Positions 55,086 to 63,559 of a DNA stretch of 64,000 nucleotides are shown here, piece by piece. The DNA lies in the NCBI RefSeq assembly GCF_034422975.1, contig NZ_CP139873.1:1550001-1614000 (forward strand). The letters run 5' to 3'. Made by a program: the position numbers and the translations under genes. The first letter of the stretch is position 1; each line of letters starts with the position of its first letter. Source of the DNA: Idiomarina sp. PL1-037. GTDB lineage: Bacteria > Pseudomonadota > Gammaproteobacteria > Enterobacterales > Alteromonadaceae. The notes beneath the pieces were generated by a model, which worked only from the letters and a program-made list of their open reading frames with translations, ran no database searches and was not told the origin of the DNA.

Positions 55086-56249
55086 TCAGTAAACAGCAGT
55101 GTAAATAGCTGCAATATCGTCCACGCTCAATTCCCGAGGATTATTGCGTAGCAGTCGAGTTACTCCATGAGCGGACTCAGCCAACTCAGGAATAGCTTCT
55201 CTTGGAATATCAAACTCGCGTAGCGTTTTAGGAATATTAACTTGCTCACATAGCTGGGCCAGTCGCTCAACCACAAATTCCCCAGCATCTTCTTTTACCA
55301 AAGTGTGAGGAGCTCCCAACGCATGGGCAATATCAAGAAATAGAGCTCGACAATTAGCGTAATTCCAACGCATCACTTCCGTAAACATAACGGCATTACT
55401 GACACCATGTGACAAGTGAAAACGTCCTCCCAGGGGGTATGCCAGTGCGTGGACGGCTCCAACTCCAGCATTCCCAAAGGCTAAGCCAGCCATAAGGCTG
55501 GCTGTAGCCATTTGCTCGCGCGCATTCATATCTTTGGGGTTTTGGTAGGCTTGTAACAGTGATTTATTAATCATCGTCATCGCGCGTAATGATAATGGTC
55601 GAGTGAGCTCAGTAGAGAAATTGGATAAATAACTTTCAACGGCATGCACTAAGGCGTCAACGCCACTCGCAGCGGTGACGGCCGGTGGACAGCTCACTGT
55701 CAATTCCGGTGCAACAATGGCAACGTCAGGCAACAACTGGTTACTCACAATGCCCTTTTTTAACTGCGCGTTTACGTCTGACAAAATCGCAATATTGGTC
55801 ACCTCAGAGCCTGTTCCTGCTGTGGTCGGCAAGCAAATAAGGGGAGTTTCTCTGGTGCGAACCTGATCTTCACCAAAGAGCGCCTCCAATTTTCTATCAT
55901 CACCGATATAGACGGCGACGGCTTTAGCCGTATCCATCGCGCTGCCCCCACCTATAGCTATAATGCCGTCGCATTTATTTGCCATAAAACTGTGACGGCA
56001 GTCTTCGACTACATGTGTTTCCGGCTCGGCCGAAATATCTGAGTATAGTGCTATATTGTCTGCAAAGGTGTGTCTGAAGCGCTCTAAAATTGGTTCAATA
56101 ACGCCAGAACCCATTACTCCTTTATCGGTAACAATTAAAGGGCGTTTCATCATGAGAGCCTCGGCCTCTGCCGCCAATTGTGCACTTGCACCATATCCCG
56201 TCAGTAACCGTCGAGCGGTTTTAAATACTTGCACGCGTGTCTCAGTCAT
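55086..56249 (-). CDS. Iron-containing alcohol dehydrogenase
   Basis: The start at 56249 has AAAGGAA upstream; an upstream ATG at 56282 gives only a polar extension. The 387-residue group III alcohol dehydrogenase has the cofactor motif GGGSAMDTAKA. Its metal ligands lie in GVDALVHAVESYL and in GAVHALAYPLGGRFHLSHGVSNAVM (Asp, His, His, His). The family includes 4-hydroxybutyrate, 1,3-propanediol and maleylacetate-type enzymes. It is the first gene behind the sigma-54 promoter at 56302-56318, and the ALDH in the same operon is the obvious partner. Confidence 0.92.
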   Translation of the reverse strand: MTETRVQVFKTARRLLTGYGASAQLAAEAEALMMKRPLIVTDKGVMGSGVIEPILERFRHTFADNIALYSDISAEPETHVVEDCRHSFMANKCDGIIAIGGGSAMDTAKAVAVYIGDDRKLEALFGEDQVRTRETPLICLPTTAGTGSEVTNIAILSDVNAQLKKGIVSNQLLPDVAIVAPELTVSCPPAVTAASGVDALVHAVESYLSNFSTELTRPLSLRAMTMINKSLLQAYQNPKDMNAREQMATASLMAGLAFGNAGVGAVHALAYPLGGRFHLSHGVSNAVMFTEVMRWNYANCRALFLDIAHALGAPHTLVKEDAGEFVVERLAQLCEQVNIPKTLREFDIPREAIPELAESAHGVTRLLRNNPRELSVDDIAAIYTAVY

Positions 56250-56301
56250 TGCGTTTCCTTTTTTGTCGTTATTTTTTAACACTTTATTATCAATAACACA
56301 G

Positions 56302-56318
56302 CAAACCCTGTGCCAACT
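56302..56318 (-). promoter_or_regulatory. Sigma-54 promoter of the catabolic operon
   Basis: On the minus strand TTGGCACAGGGTTTGCT matches the -24/-12 consensus (TGGCAC, TTGCT) with exact spacing. It lies 53 bases before the iron alcohol dehydrogenase start. Confidence 0.88.
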
Positions 56319-56398
56319 TAGATTAAAAATTTAAGCCATTGTTTTTATTGCACTTAATTAATCACCGTACCACGAGAAATAAATCTAGCTTACTTTTC

Positions 56399-56449
56399 TG
56401 ATGACTTTAAGCCATCAAAAAAAAGAGAAAATGATGAAATTATTCATCA
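56399..56449. promoter_or_regulatory. Candidate enhancer: two TGATG/CATCA dyads
   Basis: Dyad one is TGATG-N9-CATCA (56399-56417); dyad two is TGATGAA-N4-TTCATCA (56432-56449). Their centres are about 32-33 bases apart, three helical turns. They lie roughly midway between the two divergent sigma-54 promoters, 63-130 bases from each, where an enhancer-binding protein would bind. The rest of the 330-base gap between the two genes is AT-rich and shows no coding sequence. Confidence 0.6.
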
Positions 56450-56511
56450 AAATGATTTGGTTCGACTTTAAATATTTATATAAAAAACAGTGCCTTAAAA
56501 GTTTTCAGGCT

Positions 56512-56528
56512 TTGGCATAACCGTTGCA
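56512..56528 (+). promoter_or_regulatory. Sigma-54 promoter of the porin gene
   Basis: TTGGCATAACCGTTGCA carries GG at 56514-56515 and GC at 56526-56527 with correct -24/-12 spacing and a TTGCA -12 element. The porin start is 52 bases downstream, as for the divergent promoter. Confidence 0.88.
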
Positions 56529-56579
56529 GAGCTTATCTTGCACATTCTTAATAACAAGAAAAAAACAGGGGAATACCAC

Positions 56580-57761
56580 ATGAAAAATAACGATAAGCTT
56601 AAACTGCGGGCTCTTACAACTACGACATTGGTCTCAACCATGTTGGCAAGTAGTGCGGTTATGGCTCAGTCAGTTTCTGCACCGGAATGGGATTTTTCCT
56701 TTAACGGATACATAAATGCTCACGCTGTGTATGCGAGCTGCGATGACTCAGGGGCTACAGTAGCCGGCAACGCTTTGCTGTGCACAGGGGAAGATGCAAC
56801 TTCCGTATCAAACGGTTATAGCCCTTCCAGTTTTCAATTTTCAGCGACGACCCAGGCTCAGGACTTCGATCTAAAAGCGTTTCTTGCAATCGAGCCGGGC
56901 TCAACTGATAACAGCGCATTTAACGGGAACGGAGATAACCGTGCATATCGTGCTTACTTTACTGTCGGTAATGACGATGTAGGAACACTCAAAGTTGGTC
57001 GTGGTTATGGTGTGTTCGGTATTGATGTGGTGATTGAGGACATGGCGCTGGGAGGTGTTGGTGCACCGGCATCAATCCGTAGTCCATTAAACACAACCTT
57101 AGGCGCTGCCGGCTATGGTTATATTTTTGCAGATAGGTTATCTCAAATCACTTACAGTCGGTCATTTGCTGACAACTGGCAAGCTGATATTGGTATTTTT
57201 CAACCTCTAGACTCAGTAAGCTTCGGAGGAAACGGCTATGTGGGTGATTCCGGCTCAGAGCGCCCAGGAGTTCATGGCCGCTTGCGCTACAATCATGATA
57301 GCGGCTTTATTTCTACAACGTTTTACAATCAACATGTCACAACCGATATCGGAGATTATAGCGCTAGAGGTGTCGATTTAACCGGCGCACTTCAATTGGA
57401 TAACACTCGTATCTCCCTCTCACTATTTGATGCTAAGGGACTCGGTTACTATGGGCTACTGATAGATGCTGCGGATGCTAACGGTACGCCGCGCGATAGC
57501 TCTGGTTGGTTTACCCAGGTAACGCAAACATTTGGAGCGACTAAGGTTGGTTTGAATTATGGTGTATCAGAAGTAGATTTAGCCGGAATTGACCAGCTTA
57601 GTCAGGTAGAAAAACAAAGTAAATTTAGTTTGGGTGTTTATCATACATTATGGCAAATGTTTACAGTGTCAGCAGAGCTGTCATCAATGGAAGCTGAGAG
57701 CCATAATAATGAGAGCATTGAAAACGAAGCTGTCAGTATTGGTTTCTCTTTATCTTTTTAA
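56580..57761 (+). CDS. Outer-membrane porin of the catabolic module
   Basis: The start at 56580 has AGGGGAA upstream; an earlier ATG at 56538 falls too close to the promoter. The 393-residue protein has a signal peptide ending at SSAVMAQ and alternating amphipathic beta-strands (WDFSFNGYINAHAVYA, DFDLKAFLAIEPG, GTLKVGRGYGVFGIDVVIEDMALGG). It ends in a C-terminal phenylalanine (SIGFSLSF), the BAM insertion signal. It resembles general trimeric porins. Shared sigma-54 control with the operon points to substrate entry across the outer membrane. Confidence 0.88.
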   Translation: MKNNDKLKLRALTTTTLVSTMLASSAVMAQSVSAPEWDFSFNGYINAHAVYASCDDSGATVAGNALLCTGEDATSVSNGYSPSSFQFSATTQAQDFDLKAFLAIEPGSTDNSAFNGNGDNRAYRAYFTVGNDDVGTLKVGRGYGVFGIDVVIEDMALGGVGAPASIRSPLNTTLGAAGYGYIFADRLSQITYSRSFADNWQADIGIFQPLDSVSFGGNGYVGDSGSERPGVHGRLRYNHDSGFISTTFYNQHVTTDIGDYSARGVDLTGALQLDNTRISLSLFDAKGLGYYGLLIDAADANGTPRDSSGWFTQVTQTFGATKVGLNYGVSEVDLAGIDQLSQVEKQSKFSLGVYHTLWQMFTVSAELSSMEAESHNNESIENEAVSIGFSLSF

Positions 57762-57810
57762 GCTCACCGAGGCGCTTATAACGCGCTGAACTTGAGATCT
57801 AGCTCAGTGT

Positions 57811-57852
57811 TCTATTGACAGCCTCCCCCACCTAATGTCGGTGGGGGATTCC
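57811..57852 (-). mobile_element. IS200/IS605-like right-end hairpin (omega-RNA tail-like) remnant
   Basis: On the minus strand GGGAAT is followed by the hairpin CCCCCACC / GGTGGGGG (57825-57847) and then by GAGGCTGTCAA. This GGGAATCCCC...GGGGGAGGNTGTCAA layout is characteristic of the right end of TnpB-carrying IS200/IS605 elements, which also forms the 3' end of the TnpB guide RNA. No tnpA or tnpB lies within the window, so it would be a solo end. It could alternatively be a plain hairpin after the porin gene; no T run supports termination. Confidence 0.55.
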
Positions 57853-57945
57853 CGACGCAGCGGTTGCACACTAAACCGCATTAACCCCGCCCCATCCTCG
57901 ATATGATTACTTTGCGGCGTTTTGGATGGCTGCTTAATTACGCTA

Positions 57946-59847
57946 TTATTTGTTTTGTTCGGCTTGCTGGCTTATTCGGCTAAACTTAATTCTTCCGTCT
58001 TTTCTGATATCAATAGTTTTATGATGTGACGCTCGCAGGTTTTTTAAAACGCTGTCGCGGAGCTTGTAAGTTGTGGGCTTTATTGGGAGCGACTTAATAT
58101 CAAAACCAGCCACTTTGTCACCATTCGGGAAATGTATCGTTTGGCCCCTCCATCCTAGATTGCCAGAAGCTATATAATCTCCAACTAACAATTTGATCGT
58201 TTGACCAGCATAATGTTCGAGAGGCTTACCGTTGAACTGAATATTGGTTGCTTGGGGTCGTCTATCTTGTTCGTAAGTCACTTCATAACGTAACGCATCC
58301 GAGAAGTGTAAAAAACCCTGATTAATAAAGCCGGTTAAATCGAGGCTTTCTTGCTCTGATGGCATAACTAGGCGTTGAGCGTTAGACTTTATAAGCTCTC
58401 TGAGTTGATTAGGCGTAAGCTCAATTAATTGAAGCGTGTCTGCATAGGGAATAACATTGTACCAATCAGAAAAAGTCGCCATTTCGCCCGGCTCAAAGCC
58501 GTTAACAATACTGGATGCATTGATTGCTGCCAAATCAGCGATTTCATTATCTGTATTAACCGTTTGCATAACAGCATCCGTTATAAAGTTTGCAACTGCA
58601 AGCTCTGCAGTATAACGGTCAACCAGTATCGCATTTTTTGTTAGTGCTGAGTCATCAGGGATGCGCCCTAACGGCTCATTTAATACATCGTCAAAATCAG
58701 TGATGATAGGAGCAATGGAAGTTTTATAAAACTCCTCACTAAAGCTTATAAGCGACGCGCTATTTTGCTTTAGAGAATGCAAAACGGTGTTGTTAGATAT
58801 TACGACTTCTTTTGAGTCATGTCGCAAGTTCAGTTGAATATCCCCAATGTAATCGCCCCACTGTCCAGCCTGAAATACCGGAACTCCACTGTAAATGTGC
58901 TCTTTATTAATCCCTGACTTATGCAGTGTATCGTGCGAATGACCGCCGATGACAATAGCGGGAACCGACGCTTTTGCTAATAGCTCTGCGATGTCTTGAT
59001 CGCCAACTTTTCCGCTTTGTTGATAGCCAATATGTGTCAGTGCGATAATGACATCAACCTTATCTTTAACAGCGGTCAGTATTTGCCTCATGTTTTCCAG
59101 TTGCGGAGCAACCTTTAATTGCGGATCGTCAGCCAGGTTACTTTTCGTATCTTCTGATGATGTTTGGCCGACTATCGCGATTCGCCACCCATTAATTACT
59201 CCAAGTAACGCAGAAGCGTAATCGCCAGCATCTAAATTTTTAGACGCAACAAGATTTGAACTCAATAGTGGGAAATTGGCATCAGCGTTAATGGCTTGCT
59301 TTAGGATTTGAGTGCCGCGATCAAATTCGTGATTACCCAATACTGCGGCATCAAGACCTGCTGATGAATAAGCGTGGTAGGCCAAGCTTTTTTTGAAAGA
59401 TCCTGGACTGTAACCGAGCAATTCATCATATACGGCACCGGTGTGATCATCTCCGGCGGATAAAAATAATACATGCTCGTTTTTTGAACTTGCCTCACGA
59501 CGAGCCTTGTTAACATGGGCAGCCATGAGGCCAGTCACAAAGCGAGCACTGCCATCGTCTTTTTCTATTATGTGTTTGTTGTGTAAATCATTGATGTGGA
59601 AAATTCGTAGTTTTAAATGTTCCGATGTTTTTTTTGATGGCCAGTTATCAGGCCATTTTACTTCAATACTTCCGGTTCTATCCGAAATAGGAGCAAGAGT
59701 GTAGGCTCGATCAAACGGGCTATTCTTATGCAGTTCAAGTGGCGCTACCTGAATTACGTCCCTAGCGTAGGAGAAAGCATCAGTGCTTACCAGCAGCAAA
59801 CTAAAAAATAGTGAATGTAAGATAAACAGGTCGCGCAACGTTTTCAA
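57946..59847 (-). CDS. Exported 5'-nucleotidase/UshA-like metallophosphatase
   Basis: The start is TTG at 59847 with AAAGGAG upstream. The 633-residue protein has a signal peptide and a 50-residue linker. The calcineurin-type domain follows with FHINDLHN (D87, H89), SAGDDHTG (D133), GNHEFDRG (171-178) and GGHSHDTLH. The 5'-nucleotidase C-terminal domain carries GDYIASGNLGW. Such enzymes dephosphorylate nucleotides or cyclic nucleotides in the periplasm. It is divergent from the TonB receptor gene across 204 bases, suggesting joint use. Confidence 0.9.
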   Translation of the reverse strand: MKTLRDLFILHSLFFSLLLVSTDAFSYARDVIQVAPLELHKNSPFDRAYTLAPISDRTGSIEVKWPDNWPSKKTSEHLKLRIFHINDLHNKHIIEKDDGSARFVTGLMAAHVNKARREASSKNEHVLFLSAGDDHTGAVYDELLGYSPGSFKKSLAYHAYSSAGLDAAVLGNHEFDRGTQILKQAINADANFPLLSSNLVASKNLDAGDYASALLGVINGWRIAIVGQTSSEDTKSNLADDPQLKVAPQLENMRQILTAVKDKVDVIIALTHIGYQQSGKVGDQDIAELLAKASVPAIVIGGHSHDTLHKSGINKEHIYSGVPVFQAGQWGDYIGDIQLNLRHDSKEVVISNNTVLHSLKQNSASLISFSEEFYKTSIAPIITDFDDVLNEPLGRIPDDSALTKNAILVDRYTAELAVANFITDAVMQTVNTDNEIADLAAINASSIVNGFEPGEMATFSDWYNVIPYADTLQLIELTPNQLRELIKSNAQRLVMPSEQESLDLTGFINQGFLHFSDALRYEVTYEQDRRPQATNIQFNGKPLEHYAGQTIKLLVGDYIASGNLGWRGQTIHFPNGDKVAGFDIKSLPIKPTTYKLRDSVLKNLRASHHKTIDIRKDGRIKFSRISQQAEQNK

Positions 59848-59897
59848 AGTGCACTCCTTTTAATTAAGGGGATTAAGCTTTGCTCTATTAAACCGCA

Positions 59898-59981
59898 TTA
59901 ATATGACAGTAAGAATACATTGCCTGTGACTTAAATATGTCATCAAAATGACGCAAAAGCATATGTGAAATGTCATATTAA
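59898..59981. promoter_or_regulatory. 11-base inverted repeat between nucleotidase and TonB receptor
   Basis: TTAATATGACA (59898-59908) and its exact reverse complement TGTCATATTAA (59971-59981) flank a third TGTCAT at 59938-59943, at spacings of about 33-35 bases. The set could bind one regulator acting on both divergent genes. The TGTCAT core recalls PhoB half-sites, but the 11-base Pho-box period is not present. Confidence 0.4.
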
Positions 59982-60051
59982 GTTATTACTCTCTCGCACG
60001 CCTTTACAATTGATTAAATCGTAAAATAACCTGCTTCAGGGAGAATAATTA

Positions 60052-62385
60052 ATGTCAGTGTTTCGACCAAACGCGTTATCTTTTGCAGTAACGAGCGCCC
60101 TGTTACTTGGGAGCTCCTTCACCGTTAACGCCCAAGAACAAACAGATCAGCTTGAAACCATTATTGTGACAGCGCAAAAATCAGAGCAAAGCCTTCAAGA
60201 AGTGCCCGACGCAGTCTCTGTTGTCGAAGGAAGCGCACTGGATCAACTTAATGTTGCAAATATATTTGACTTGAGTGATCAAGTACCCGGGCTTGTGGTA
60301 TCGAGCGTGCAAGGCTATCGCCCCTCTGTATCAATTAGAGGCGTCGGCAATGAAATACCTGATAACGCTGGAACCAAGCAAGCTGTGGCATATCATATTG
60401 ATGGTGTATTTATGGCCAATGATTATGCACTTTGGGCTGACTTAGTTGATATCGATCGTGTTGAGGTCACTCGAGGCCCTGACGGAACCATTTATGGAAA
60501 TAGTTCGACAGGCGGAGCCATTAACGTGCACACCAAAAAGCCTGACTTTATAAATGGTGATGGCTCAGTATCAGCAACAATGGGTCAGTACGACACGATG
60601 AACTTTCGTGGTGCTACCACATTGAAGTTAGACGACAATTTGGCAGTACGGTTCTCTGGATCTCACCGAGAGCATGACGGCTTCACAGAAAATAGAGCGC
60701 TTACTCATGATTATCGTTTAGACGATAAAAATGACACGACAGTTAGAGCACAATTACGTTGGCAACCCACTCAAGACTTCGATATTCAGCTTCAGCATAT
60801 GCAGTTCAGCTCAGATACAAATGGCCCTGCGCTGAAAGGCAATTTTGACTTAATTAGCGATGATCCTCGCGTGGTTTACCACGATACCCGTGAGTACTAT
60901 AAATTAGACATGGATATGACCAGTTTGCATATGAATTATGCTATGGACTGGGCTCAGTTACGCGGTATATTCAGCCAGCAAAACTATGACATGCGCCGTC
61001 GCCTGGATATGGATAGAAGCAGTTTGACTGCCAATGATCCAGCACCATTTCCTCTGTCTGATGGTGAAGAGCCGACAAGTTTAGGAGAAGTTCCTATACC
61101 GGAATTTATCGGTAATTTGCGACAGGAAGATGAGTCCTATACGGCTGAAATTAACTTGATATCACCTGATGCAACGGCTGATTTAACATGGTTAGTTGGT
61201 GCTTTTTACCTTGATACTGAAATTTTCTCAAATACACGTAACTTTTACGACGGCGGCAGAGATGGCAACCCAGTCAGTGAAGTTGTTGCAGGACCCAATG
61301 TGTTCGACAATAATGCAGATATTGATTTCATAAACTCGGACTTCCGTAACTTTCAATCGTATTCAGTTTTTGGCCAAGTCAGTTATGCGTTGACAGACGC
61401 ACTGCGTATGACGACAGGCTTACGTTATACTAATAACGAGTTTTCTGATGAGCGTTGCAGTTTAAACTGTGTTCCCACTCGCTCTCCTATCACCAGCACA
61501 CCATCTGATGAAACTGATAACGTGACAGGGAAGTTTGCGCTGGACTATCAGTTCACAGAGCGAACTATGGGTTACGCATCTGTTGCAAGTGGCGTAAAAC
61601 CAGCAGGCTCAAATAGCTCGACCGACACGCGTTTTTTCCCTGAAAAATTTGATCAGGAAGAAATCATCGCTTACGAACTTGGTCTCAAAAATGATTTATT
61701 TGATAACCGGTTACGTTTAAATACCGCCGCTTTCTATTATGACTACAGTGACTATTTATTTGAATCAAGTGGTATTGAACGCTTTAATTCAGGCGCATCA
61801 AATTTGCCTGAAGCAGAAGTCTATGGCTTAGAAGTTGAGGCTCAGGCGAACCTTGGTAAAGGCTGGCGTTTAGATACCAACTTAACCTGGATGGAGTCAG
61901 AGGTTATTGACGGACGCGATGCAATTGATAGAGCAGAAGCTGAAAATGCTTCAGTCGGATTGATCTTAAATGGAGCCCCAACCGAGGCAATTAACGCCGC
62001 CCGCGAGGCAACTGCTGTCAACTTAACGGGTAACGAATTAGCGAAAACGCCAGATTTAGTCGCTAATGTTCGCTTAAGCTATGCACATCAGCTCAATAAT
62101 GGGGGCACATTAAGATCATCGTTGGGCTATACGCACCGAGGTGACTATTTCGCTCGTGTGTTTAATTCTCCTGAACGTGATGTCGTAGAAAGCTATGATA
62201 TCGCTCATTTCAATGTGAATTACATTCCTTCACATGGTAATTGGGATTTAGAGCTGAACGTGCGTAACTTATTCGACGACGACTCTGTTGCCTCTGTTCA
62301 TACCGATACATACGGTGTGGGAGTGACCAGTAAGCAGTATTTAGCACCGCGTGTTGTGACACTTCAGGCTCGTTATTTCTTTTAA
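60052..62385 (+). CDS. TonB-dependent outer-membrane receptor
   Basis: The 777-residue protein has a signal peptide ending NAQE, a TonB-box-like LETIIVTAQK, and a plug domain (VPDAVSVVEGSALDQLNVANIFDLSDQVPGLVVSS; RVEVTRGPDGTIYGNSSTGGAINVHTKKP). A 22-strand-type barrel follows, with the usual GLRYTNNEFSDE, SGVKPAG and QEEIIAYELGLKNDLFDNRLRLNTAAFYYDY, ending RYFF. The subfamily is that annotated for iron complexes, but many act on sugars or other compounds. GGGAG lies upstream. The neighbour suggests a phosphorylated or nucleotide-derived ligand; this is inference. Confidence 0.93.
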   Translation: MSVFRPNALSFAVTSALLLGSSFTVNAQEQTDQLETIIVTAQKSEQSLQEVPDAVSVVEGSALDQLNVANIFDLSDQVPGLVVSSVQGYRPSVSIRGVGNEIPDNAGTKQAVAYHIDGVFMANDYALWADLVDIDRVEVTRGPDGTIYGNSSTGGAINVHTKKPDFINGDGSVSATMGQYDTMNFRGATTLKLDDNLAVRFSGSHREHDGFTENRALTHDYRLDDKNDTTVRAQLRWQPTQDFDIQLQHMQFSSDTNGPALKGNFDLISDDPRVVYHDTREYYKLDMDMTSLHMNYAMDWAQLRGIFSQQNYDMRRRLDMDRSSLTANDPAPFPLSDGEEPTSLGEVPIPEFIGNLRQEDESYTAEINLISPDATADLTWLVGAFYLDTEIFSNTRNFYDGGRDGNPVSEVVAGPNVFDNNADIDFINSDFRNFQSYSVFGQVSYALTDALRMTTGLRYTNNEFSDERCSLNCVPTRSPITSTPSDETDNVTGKFALDYQFTERTMGYASVASGVKPAGSNSSTDTRFFPEKFDQEEIIAYELGLKNDLFDNRLRLNTAAFYYDYSDYLFESSGIERFNSGASNLPEAEVYGLEVEAQANLGKGWRLDTNLTWMESEVIDGRDAIDRAEAENASVGLILNGAPTEAINAAREATAVNLTGNELAKTPDLVANVRLSYAHQLNNGGTLRSSLGYTHRGDYFARVFNSPERDVVESYDIAHFNVNYIPSHGNWDLELNVRNLFDDDSVASVHTDTYGVGVTSKQYLAPRVVTLQARYFF

Positions 62386-62398
62386 CGTCTGCTTGTAG

Positions 62399-62435
62399 CA
62401 GATCAGAAGCCACTTTCATCGGTGGCTTCTATCTG
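62399..62435 (+). terminator. Hairpin after the TonB receptor gene
   Basis: AGAAGCCAC pairs with GTGGCTTCT (62405-62430), extended by CAGAT/ATCTG around one unpaired base. No T run follows, so it is a possible weak terminator. Confidence 0.45.
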
Positions 62436-62622
62436 AATCCAAACTGATGAAATTAAACAAGTCTGTTTTTATGGTGTCGAATCGGACGGCCGTATTTGAC
62501 CTCTATGTACTTAAAATGTTTATCACTGATCTGTGGTTTTCTTAATGGAAATGAAGCGTTGTTTGTATTGAAGTTTAACTAGCGCGAGCTTTAAGAAGTT
62601 AAGGAAAATTTTTAAAGTAAAT

Positions 62623-62650
62623 TGCCGCCCGTCTATAACGACAGGCGGCA
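62623..62650 (-). terminator. Terminator-like hairpin after the outer-membrane protein gene
   Basis: On the minus strand TGCCGCCTGTC pairs with GACGGGCGGCA (one G-U pair) around six bases, 17 bases past the stop codon. The following sequence is AT-rich with short T runs. Confidence 0.7.
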
Positions 62651-62666
62651 GGCTTAACTGGCTTGC

Positions 62667-63233
62667 TTAGAAGTGCCAAGCAGCGCCAATGGAGTAACCA
62701 TCGGACCAGTCACTATCAAAACCATCAACATAAGTTGCACTTAAGCTGAACTGGTTATTGATGTACCAACGAGCAGTTAATTCGTATTCTTGCTCAGAAT
62801 CTGCGAAAACATCGTTATCGATGTGACGTACCAGACCTGAAAACTCAACTGCTGGGTTTAAACGATAAACACCACCAACCTGCACTGCATAACCAGTATC
62901 ATCGTCGCTGACTACCGGAGCGTCAACATCTACATAATAAAGGTTCGCATCAGCAAAACCAGTGAACTTTTCACTGAAGTCATGCTTGTAACCAACACCA
63001 GCAAAGATTTGATCAAAATCCGCATCGCCTTCGCTAAGCTGAGAGTAATCTGCAGTGAAATAAATAGATTCACTCAGCATTGCGCGACCACTAAGGCCAA
63101 AACCATCGCCATCATCACTGTAATCAATGTAACGTGCTTCTACGCGATCAAAGTGTGAACCTTGGTCTGCGGCTAAAGTTGCACCACTGAATAACGCGGC
63201 GCCGATAAGTGTAGCTAATACTGCTTTTTTCAT
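62667..63233 (-). CDS. Small outer-membrane beta-barrel protein
   Basis: The 188-residue protein has a signal peptide (MKKAVLATLIGAALFSGATLA) and about eight alternating beta-strands (FDRVEARYIDYSDDGDGFGLSGRAMLSESIYFTADYSQL; FAGVGYKHDFSEKFTGFADANLYYVD). It ends in WHF, an outer-membrane insertion signal. The acidic loops are typical of marine bacteria. It resembles OmpW/OprF-like or Ax21-like porin-family barrels, but I cannot name the family with confidence. Confidence 0.85.
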   Translation of the reverse strand: MKKAVLATLIGAALFSGATLAADQGSHFDRVEARYIDYSDDGDGFGLSGRAMLSESIYFTADYSQLSEGDADFDQIFAGVGYKHDFSEKFTGFADANLYYVDVDAPVVSDDDTGYAVQVGGVYRLNPAVEFSGLVRHIDNDVFADSEQEYELTARWYINNQFSLSATYVDGFDSDWSDGYSIGAAWHF

Positions 63234-63559
63234 TCTTTAATACTCCGTTATGTCGTGCGTGTCCCGCACTTACTACTTCCAAGCTGCCAGGCAGCACTGC
63301 TTCATTTAGCGAAGCAATGTATGTCATAATAACGAAAAGTTCTTTGACTATTTGTTGTTTTTTAGTTGATTTAATATGATTATCGGCCGGCAAGTACAAC
63401 AAAAAATACCGAAACATATCGCCATAGTGCCTGAATCTCGAATAAGCTTGCGAGGCAATTCAATGCCTAAGCACTATTTGAAAATTGAAATTCTCCTTCT
63501 TATCTTCTAAATTCAATACTTTAGGCTTATTCAATATTTCAATAGAAGTTGACCGAAGC
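63234..63559. other. 326-base gap between outer-membrane protein gene and EamA gene
   Basis: This divergent interval is AT-rich. It must hold promoters for both genes, but no hexamer pair stands out. A minus-strand frame at 63148-63417 has no ribosome site and runs into the outer-membrane protein gene, so it is not called. Confidence 0.5.

Noticed and set aside
59927..59988. Possible Pho box from repeated TGTCAT near a nucleotidase gene
   Set aside because: No second half-site at the required 11-base period, so PhoB control is not supported by the sequence.
62453..62578. Minus-strand frame of about 41 codons with protein-like LRKPQISDKHFKYIEVKYG
   Set aside because: It has no start codon with a ribosome site and no recognisable family; it may be a gene fragment but cannot be supported.
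63148..63417. 89-codon minus-strand frame overlapping the outer-membrane protein start
   Set aside because: It overlaps a clear signal-peptide protein in another frame, lacks a ribosome site and resembles no protein family.
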